NCBI GenBank assembly: GCA_016840125.1
Contig: JAEOSY010000040.1
Location: forward strand, 1 to 10,580
Reading direction: 5' to 3'
Length of the DNA: 10,580 bases
Origin: Candidatus Helarchaeota archaeon
Lineage (GTDB): Archaea; Asgardarchaeota; Lokiarchaeia; Helarchaeales; HEL-GB-A
Shown here in pieces: positions 6,712-10,580 of the stretch (the first letter of the stretch is position 1; each line of letters opens with the position of its first letter). Made by a program: the position numbers and the translations under genes. The notes below the pieces were generated by a model. That model saw only the letters and a program-made list of their open reading frames with translations, did no database searches and had not been told where the DNA came from.

Positions 6712-6744
6712 TCAATTTCGGATCAATTTCGGGTCAATTGTGGA
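6712..6744. repeat. Three tandem 11-bp direct repeats upstream of the small gene pair
   Basis: TCAATTTCGGA, TCAATTTCGGG and TCAATTGTGGA follow each other without spacing at 6712, 6723 and 6734. The period of 11 bp is about one helical turn, so a protein could bind all three on one face. They end 18 bp upstream of the TTG start at 6693, where a promoter or operator is expected. Confidence 0.6.
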
Positions 6745-6785
6745 GGAGATGATAACATAGAATTGCAGCTTTCCAAAAATAGGGT

Positions 6786-6803
6786 TCGTTGCCTGTGCAA
6801 CGA
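6786..6803 (-). terminator. Possible terminator hairpin after the YdhR-like gene
   Basis: TCGTTGC-CTGT-GCAACGA is a perfect 7-bp stem with a 4-nt loop. On the minus strand it is followed by ACCC and then TATTTTT. A second hairpin, TCACAGGT...ACCTGGTGA with one bulged G, stands beside it at 6809-6832. Together they separate the 6877-7440 gene from the small gene pair. Confidence 0.4.
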
Positions 6804-6876
6804 TGGTATCACAGGTTTCCCAGACCTGGTGACTAGTAGTAATCTGGATTTGTAACGGGCTCTTCAGCCGAAGCGA

Positions 6877-7440
6877 TTAGCTATCGGTTGTAAGAGCATA
6901 GTTAGAATTACATTTTAAACCTGATGAAAGTTTTTCAATATATTTTGATAAATCTGTATTTGATATTATTTCATATGACAATGTTCCTTTTGCAGACCGT
7001 TTTGTCATAAGTTTATAAATAAATGAGTTAGGATATTTCTCAGCAAATTTTATTGATTCCCACTGATAAATTCCTTGAAAAAAACCTGTATTTTCATTAA
7101 ATGTCCAATATTTTTCCCGAAAACCTTTCATCCCTATAAGAAAAGGAGCTGGTATCATAGAAAGGTGTTTGTTGATCGAGGATTTAAGATTTTTAAATTG
7201 AAATCTTACTTTGAATACTGCCGGGTCTACAGTGATATGGTTTTTATCGCTAATCTTTAACCTGCGGAATACTAAATATTTTTTACCATCTTCCATTATT
7301 AAATTTTGACCAATATATTTTTCTGGGAAATGGACACGTCCGCTAAATACATTGTATATTAATGTATTGGCGAACACAGTGAGCAAGATCAATAGGAGGG
7401 CCAATGTAGATAAAACAATGAGAATTCTTTTCTGATTCAT
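6877..7440 (-). CDS. Membrane-anchored protein with a YdhR-like dimeric alpha/beta-barrel domain
   Basis: A 187-residue protein. Residues 6-27 (ILIVLSTLALLLILLTVFAN) form an N-terminal membrane anchor or uncleaved signal. The region 74-160 has the pattern of YdhR/antibiotic-monooxygenase-like ferredoxin-fold domains: VFKVRFQFKN, then PAPFLIGMKGFREKYWTFNE, then NTGFFQGIYQWESIKFAEKY. The GF.xKYW..NxxTGxFxGxYxWxS signature is shared with many small proteins named putative monooxygenase, though most have no proven enzymology. The first 70 residues after the anchor are unassigned. No enzyme active site can be named. The ribosome site is weak (GAGA close to the ATG, AAGG 12 nt away). A hairpin overlaps the stop codon (GCTCTT/AAGAGC, 6859-6897). 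Confidence 0.65.
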   Translation of the reverse strand: MNQKRILIVLSTLALLLILLTVFANTLIYNVFSGRVHFPEKYIGQNLIMEDGKKYLVFRRLKISDKNHITVDPAVFKVRFQFKNLKSSINKHLSMIPAPFLIGMKGFREKYWTFNENTGFFQGIYQWESIKFAEKYPNSFIYKLMTKRSAKGTLSYEIISNTDLSKYIEKLSSGLKCNSNYALTTDS

Positions 7441-7605
7441 ATTCTCAATTTACCTTTTTATGCTTTGGTTATCTCAAGGTATCATGGAAAGATCTATCTT
7501 TGCAAGGTTTCGTGTGTTGTGATTATTTTTAAGAATTCCAGGAAAATCGAGGGTCTGCTATCTGCAGGATCGTAGCTATATGTAAATGCAGAGTTTGTTG
7601 AAGGC

Positions 7606-7929
7606 TTACAGTTCTTTTACCATTCGAAAAAACTTCATACCGGGTATTGGTATGCGCTTTGGCCATTGCGACTCAACAGTCATTCCTCGTTGCTCATAGA
7701 CTTTTCGAGCGCCCTTATTTCCGGCGGAAACATCGTCGGCGAAGGTTACGTTTTGGTACGAGAGGTCGTGGCCCGGTTGTGTGAATGCCGTAGCGATTAT
7801 GTCCACAGAACGCCGACCGAGCATGAAACGAAAGAATCCCTCGGCTGCTTGATCGAGGTAGCGTGCAAACACCTGCCCCTCGTCGAAGGTGGGATTGGCG
7901 GTACGAAATTTTATCGAGGGTTTAGGCAT
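7606..7929 (-). pseudogene. GNAT-family N-acetyltransferase with in-frame loss of its central region
   Basis: A 107-residue open frame. The N-terminal part (FRTANPTFDEGQVFARYLDQ, to QNVTFAD at 65) and the C-terminal part (DVSAGNKGARKVYEQRGM, to the end) both look like one GNAT family. Intact members are about 190 residues and carry between these parts the acetyl-CoA-binding strand and loop ([RQ]xxGxG/A). That motif is absent; the sequence jumps from TFAD to DVSAGN near position 7735. An in-frame deletion of some 80-90 codons is the simplest reading. The retained NxxARKVYEQRGM is the usual C-terminal GNAT signature (N..A...Y...GF). No ribosome site precedes the ATG. It is more GC-rich than genes to its left. 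It could still be translated but should not bind acetyl-CoA. Confidence 0.65.
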
Positions 7930-8085
7930 GATAGCAACTCATGATTTCTAAAATAAAGAGTAAATTTCAGCCATATCCAGCCAATCACAGCATATAGTGG
8001 TTCATTAATGCTTATGTTTTGTATGGTTTGAGTTTCAGGCAATAGAATATAACTCATGAATAGAATAATATCGTTGAAAGCAGAG

Positions 8086-8574
8086 CTAATGAGTGCCGTC
8101 CCCAGCGTCCTGCAGAGCGCTTGTCTGGGACTGCCTCACGATCATGAACAGCCCCCATGCACCCCAAACAGCAATCAGAATCAACACGATCCAATATGGC
8201 GCCTCAGTTGGAAGTTTCCACCCAGCTGCTCCCCGTGCATCAACCATGGCAGCAAGACAAACGATCGGCCAGTACACGGTGATCCCCAATGCTGCCGCCA
8301 TCGCGATTTGTCCCCATTTTTTTACGCGCATGTGGCCAACCAATCCAATCGCCAGAATCGGGATATATGTCAGTAGGTCTCCCAGAGCAAAGCCATACCA
8401 AAATGCTGTGCCGACTTCAGTGACAGTTGAGGCAGGCTCCTGTGTGCCCATAGCCACGCCAATATCGTAATCGAATGCGGTGATACCCTGTGCATAGATC
8501 AAATAGAATAGAAGAAGCCATCCAGGGACCTGCAAAGCCCAGAAGTCAAATCCACGTTTTCTTACCGTTGTCAT
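8086..8574 (-). CDS. Four-helix integral membrane protein, unknown function
   Basis: A 162-residue protein with four predicted membrane helices at about 15-34, 56-80, 88-110 and 126-146. Conserved-looking polar or aromatic residues are FDYD (34-37), AFWYGFALGDLLTYIP (57-72) and TVYWPIVCLAA (99-109). The C-terminal tail is short and soluble. A strong GGAGG lies 7 nt before the ATG, so expression as an independent gene is credible. I have a sense of similar unnamed bacterial membrane proteins but no named family or function. It is GC-rich compared with its AT-rich neighbours, like the GNAT remnant to its left, suggesting shared foreign origin. Confidence 0.75.
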   Translation of the reverse strand: MTTVRKRGFDFWALQVPGWLLLFYLIYAQGITAFDYDIGVAMGTQEPASTVTEVGTAFWYGFALGDLLTYIPILAIGLVGHMRVKKWGQIAMAAALGITVYWPIVCLAAMVDARGAAGWKLPTEAPYWIVLILIAVWGAWGLFMIVRQSQTSALQDAGDGTH

Positions 8575-8666
8575 GTTAGTCCTCCAGCCATATTTAAACC
8601 ACGTCAGCGATTTAGTACCGTATCTTCAGTAACATGTTAGACGCGAATTTTGTCCAGCCAATTCCA

Positions 8667-9353
8667 CTAATATATCAACGGAATAAACTTTTTTGAATTC
8701 TTGGAGTAATCTATAAATTCATCTTTATACTTTTTCTCAAGGTACCTATCGAGAGACGGAATGATATTGAAAATAAAATTTGTCGTCATTATTAACGGAA
8801 TAACCAACATGCTAAGGCTATGAGTCACCATTGCAAGTCCGGTGAAGAGAACAATATCCCCAAAATAGTTGATATGCATCGACAAACCAAATAATCCCTC
8901 TGTATATAGTCGTTTTCTGTTTTCCTCTTTTAATTTCCAAACATACCTGTAATATTCAGAATGAGTATTGATATAGGAACCTGATAAATACAGAAAAATA
9001 CCGATTACCTCGACAACTCCCACAACCTGTTTATTGTTTCCTCCTGCACTGGCATAGGCATAAAGAACAAATGACATCAGGACCGTAATTGTAATCGTTT
9101 CAAGCCATGTCCACTTGCGCTTTTGAAAAACCCAAACAGTAACCTGGAGTCTCACGAAGTAAATAATCAAACAAGAAGCTATAAGTATTCGCCTTAGAAG
9201 GTCACCGATCAGCTGGTACTCCTTCAACCATGTATTTGATGTTGCATATTCAGCAAACAACAGCCACAAAGTCACAAAAAGGGTCAGGATAATGCAGCCG
9301 CTAAATAGAGATTTGTTCCAAAATGAACTATCATAATTATCGATGAATATCAT
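8667..9353 (-). CDS. DUF1295 / steroid 5-alpha-reductase-like integral membrane protein
   Basis: A 228-residue polytopic protein with membrane helices at about 16-35, 52-71, 86-102, 112-130 and 166-198. The C-terminal third has the family signature: LFGLSMHINYFGD (154-166), where relatives usually read YSRHxNYFGE, then IPSLDRYLEKKYKDEFIDYS and a final KKFIPLIY. DUF1295 proteins are related to steroid 5-alpha-reductases and isoprenylcysteine methyltransferases, membrane enzymes that bind NADPH or SAM and act on lipids; this one's substrate is unknown. The Arg before the invariant His is Met here. AAGG lies 5-6 nt before the ATG. The upstream small membrane gene ends 7 bp before this start, so it is the last gene of an operon headed by the HU-type gene. 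Confidence 0.85.
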   Translation of the reverse strand: MIFIDNYDSSFWNKSLFSGCIILTLFVTLWLLFAEYATSNTWLKEYQLIGDLLRRILIASCLIIYFVRLQVTVWVFQKRKWTWLETITITVLMSFVLYAYASAGGNNKQVVGVVEVIGIFLYLSGSYINTHSEYYRYVWKLKEENRKRLYTEGLFGLSMHINYFGDIVLFTGLAMVTHSLSMLVIPLIMTTNFIFNIIPSLDRYLEKKYKDEFIDYSKNSKKFIPLIY

Positions 9354-9360
9354 TTATGCC

Positions 9361-9528
9361 TTACCCTACTGCCACCTTTTTAACCAGCCAATAAACAGCG
9401 TACCCGACGCCGAATCCCAAGGGTAACATGATTCATGGCCGGCACAATGGGGTTTCTTTGAATTTCCAAGCATAAACACCAACTGCAAGGATGCCAAATA
9501 CGATTCCTATGATTTTAGGGATCATCAT
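9361..9528 (-). pseudogene. Small two-helix membrane protein gene interrupted by an in-frame TGA
   Basis: From ATG 9528 (a second ATG follows at 9525) a 31-residue frame reads MMIPKIIGIVFGILAVGVYA then WKFKETPLCRP and stops at TGA 9433-9435. The same frame continues IMLPLGFGVGYAVYWLVKKV to TAA at 9361. Read through, it is a 55-residue protein with two hydrophobic helices, and its ends fit the operon closely: its ATG overlaps the TGA of the shifted HU frame by four bases (ATGA), and its TAA lies 7 bp before the DUF1295 start. This fit argues that the whole length was once one gene. A nonsense mutation or base error is the simplest explanation; selenocysteine is possible but unsupported. Confidence 0.5.
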
Positions 9529-9544
9529 TTATTCACTCGATCCT

Positions 9545-9799
9545 TCAACTCTTTTCCGGACTTAAAAAAAGGAATTTCTTCGGTGCTATTTGAACCGTTT
9601 CACCAGTCTTAGGATTTCGACCGGTATACCCCTCATACTCCCTGGTATAAAAAGAGAACAGCCCCCGGATCTCCACCCGATCACCCTTTTCGAGAGCAGC
9701 GGCCATCTGCTCGAAAAATATGGATACAATTTTTGTCGCTTCAACCTTAGAAAGGCTGTTCTGCGTGCAGAGACTCTGAATGACTTCAAGTTTGTTCAT
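9545..9799 (-). CDS. HU/IHF-family DNA-binding protein with a shifted C-terminus
   Basis: The 84-residue zero-frame product has the full HU/IHF fold: an N-terminal helical dimerisation part, then VEIRGLFSFYTREYEGYTGR and the DNA-intercalating arm RNPKTGE (61-67). These proteins bend DNA and organise the nucleoid. The end, PKKFLFLSPEKS, is not family-like. The -1 frame from 9563 reads KSGKELKDRVNK and stops at 9525, which is exactly the expected C-terminus; the combined product would be 91 aa, the usual length. The heptamer TTTTTTA (9563-9569, zero frame T TTT TTA) sits at the shift. Either one A was lost before the T-run (real mutation or base-call error) or the gene uses -1 frameshifting. 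AAAGGA is 5 nt before the ATG. First gene of an operon with the small membrane gene and the DUF1295 gene. Confidence 0.85.
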   Translation of the reverse strand: MNKLEVIQSLCTQNSLSKVEATKIVSIFFEQMAAALEKGDRVEIRGLFSFYTREYEGYTGRNPKTGETVQIAPKKFLFLSPEKS

Positions 9800-9848
9800 G
9801 GAAATCCTTTCTTAGAGTTTTTTTATGGACAAATAAGAAATATTGAAA

Positions 9849-9878
9849 AAAATACATCAGTGTGACCGGATCTGTCAA
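9849..9878 (-). promoter_or_regulatory. Predicted sigma-70 promoter for the HU-type gene operon
   Basis: On the minus strand a perfect -35 box TTGACA (9873-9878) is followed after 18 bp by TATTTT (9849-9854). It lies about 50 bp upstream of ATG 9799. An 8-bp palindrome CACATGTG (9880-9887) sits just upstream of the -35, between the two divergent genes. Confidence 0.45.
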
Positions 9879-9929
9879 ACACATGTGGTAATCTGTGCGT
9901 AAATAATCCGAAAAAAGGAGGGCATTAAG

Positions 9930-10163
9930 ATGAGAAAGCATGAATTGTACACAAATTATCATGACCACTTTGAATACTTCGGCAACACCGAGATTGAAAG
10001 GATCCGCAAACAAGGAGAAAAAACAATCCGGCATGACTGGCTAATTTTTGATTCAGTTGATGAGGCCATGGATTATTTCAACGACAAATGCGGTGAATTC
10101 GTGGGCTATTATGCCCGAATAGATTTTGAACTCAGTTCAAATCTTCACTATCAGCGGATTTGA
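9930..10163 (+). CDS. Small acidic soluble protein of unknown function
   Basis: A 77-residue protein rich in aromatic and charged residues: NYHDHFEYFGNTEIERIRKQ, then TIRHDWLIFDSVDEAMDYFN, then an ending DFELSSNLHYQRI. No signal peptide or membrane helix; the segment FDSVDEAMDYFND looks like a helix that begins after a strand, as in small alpha/beta proteins. A strong AAAGGAGG lies 7-8 nt before the ATG, so translation is very likely. It diverges from the HU-type operon across about 130 bp. I recognise no family. The nearest clear terminator is about 210 bp after its stop. Confidence 0.8.
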   Translation: MRKHELYTNYHDHFEYFGNTEIERIRKQGEKTIRHDWLIFDSVDEAMDYFNDKCGEFVGYYARIDFELSSNLHYQRI

Positions 10164-10374
10164 GACTTCATCAATAATTTTCACTGAGACATCAAATTTA
10201 TTACAGGAAATTTGGACAGGCTGTTGACATACGGACATTTGGATTAACGAATTAAATCGCCGTATATTAGCCGTTACTGCAATATTTAGACTTCGCACGG
10301 GCTATGTCAACTGACTGAATTCACGGATATATTTAGCTCTGTTACACAACCTGAAGTGTATTCCCAAAATTGAT
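10164..10374 (+). other. Non-coding region with extensive base-pairing potential
   Basis: No coding frame seen. GTTGACATA (10223-10231) pairs with TATGTCAAC (10303-10311), and CAG/CTG extend this beyond an internal loop. ATACGG (10229-10234) can instead pair with CCGTAT (10260-10265), and CCGT near 10270 with ACGG near 10297. The overlapping alternatives, followed by a terminator at 10375, would suit a small RNA, an attenuator or a long 3' UTR of the 77-aa gene. Confidence 0.35.
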
Positions 10375-10416
10375 GAAACCTCCAAAATTATGCATAGATC
10401 ATAATTCGGAGGTTTC
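10375..10416 (+). terminator. Rho-independent terminator
   Basis: GAAACCTCC (10375-10383) and GGAGGTTTC (10408-10416) form a 9-bp stem, extended by AATTATG/CATAATT to a second 7-bp helix with a 7-nt loop; TTTC follows on the plus strand. It probably ends transcription from the 77-aa gene or from a small RNA in between. Confidence 0.8.
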
Positions 10417-10580
10417 TTTCGCTAATCCAAACTTTGAATCTGTTCAATTAATGGATAAATGATATACGATAAAACAACTTAACCATAAATTGGTCCCTTT
10501 AAGGTATATGTTGGATAACTGGAATCTGGCCCGAATACAGCTCAGTTGGAGCTACATCAGCCTTTAGAAAGGGTAGAAAA
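10417..10580. other. Window end, no gene supported
   Basis: AT-rich sequence followed by a short open frame ending MLDNWNLARIQLSWSYISL at TAG 10555-ish, only about 35 codons between stops and without a ribosome site. It may be the remnant of a gene or chance. Nothing else can be called here. Confidence 0.35.

Noticed and set aside
8056..8470. Plus-strand frames of 106 and 125 aa opposite the four-helix membrane gene
   Set aside because: They are rich in Pro, Ser, His and Cys as expected from antisense reading of a GC-rich membrane gene; the minus-strand frame has a strong ribosome site and coherent helices.
8636..8642. GTTAGAC, matching the attC box GTTRRRY, after the DUF1295 gene
   Set aside because: No hairpin or matching R'' partner lies within 150 bp on either side, so a single 7-bp match is expected by chance.
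10528..10580. tRNA-like sequence containing AGCTCAGTTGG
   Set aside because: The D-loop-like string is suggestive, but the following bases do not form a 5-bp anticodon stem and the acceptor spacing is wrong; the string also falls in a short open reading frame.

Overview
The window reads as an accessory stretch of a Gram-negative chromosome. It has an RlpA-type outer-membrane lipoprotein, a Tat-type signal, a flavodoxin/ferredoxin gene remnant and arginine-rich RRSGxDRR small proteins that I associate, from memory, with Desulfobacterota (deltaproteobacteria). The lineage is an inference. Base composition is mostly AT-rich, with a visibly more GC-rich patch at about 7.6-8.6 kb. Almost every gene is on the minus strand, so the natural reading direction is right to left.

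Layout, left to right: the 5' end of an RlpA-like lipoprotein gene (1-190); an exported serine hydrolase of the beta-lactamase/6-aminohexanoate-dimer-hydrolase type (469-1905); a class III nucleotidyl cyclase domain fused to a 2TM membrane domain (2045-2923); an O-methyltransferase (3207-4172) sitting 21 bp behind a broken Tat-targeted flavodoxin/ferredoxin gene (4194-4825). Just 3' of the methyltransferase, at 3110-3176, is a bulged hairpin with a perfect GCCTAAC box that looks like an integron attC site with a decayed partner box. Next come two tandem small genes with RRSGxDRR repeats (5249-5431, 5464-5652), a possible short plus-strand gene (5997-6161), and a pair of overlapping small genes (6206-6693) headed by three tandem 11-bp repeats. 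A membrane-anchored YdhR-like protein (6877-7440), a GNAT acetyltransferase with its middle missing (7606-7929) and a four-helix membrane protein (8086-8574) follow.

The right end holds a three-gene minus-strand operon: an HU/IHF-type DNA-binding protein, a small membrane protein, and a DUF1295 (steroid 5-alpha-reductase-like) membrane protein. The first gene reaches its family-typical C-terminus only by a -1 shift, and a TTTTTTA heptamer lies exactly there. The second carries an in-frame TGA. Diverging from this operon is a 77-aa plus-strand gene, followed by a structured non-coding region and a clear rho-independent terminator.

No integrase, transposase, CRISPR array, rRNA or tRNA was found. 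Several genes are broken or internally deleted (flavodoxin/ferredoxin, GNAT, possibly HU and its neighbour). Together with the attC-like site and the composition shift, this suggests a decaying accessory region rather than one intact system.
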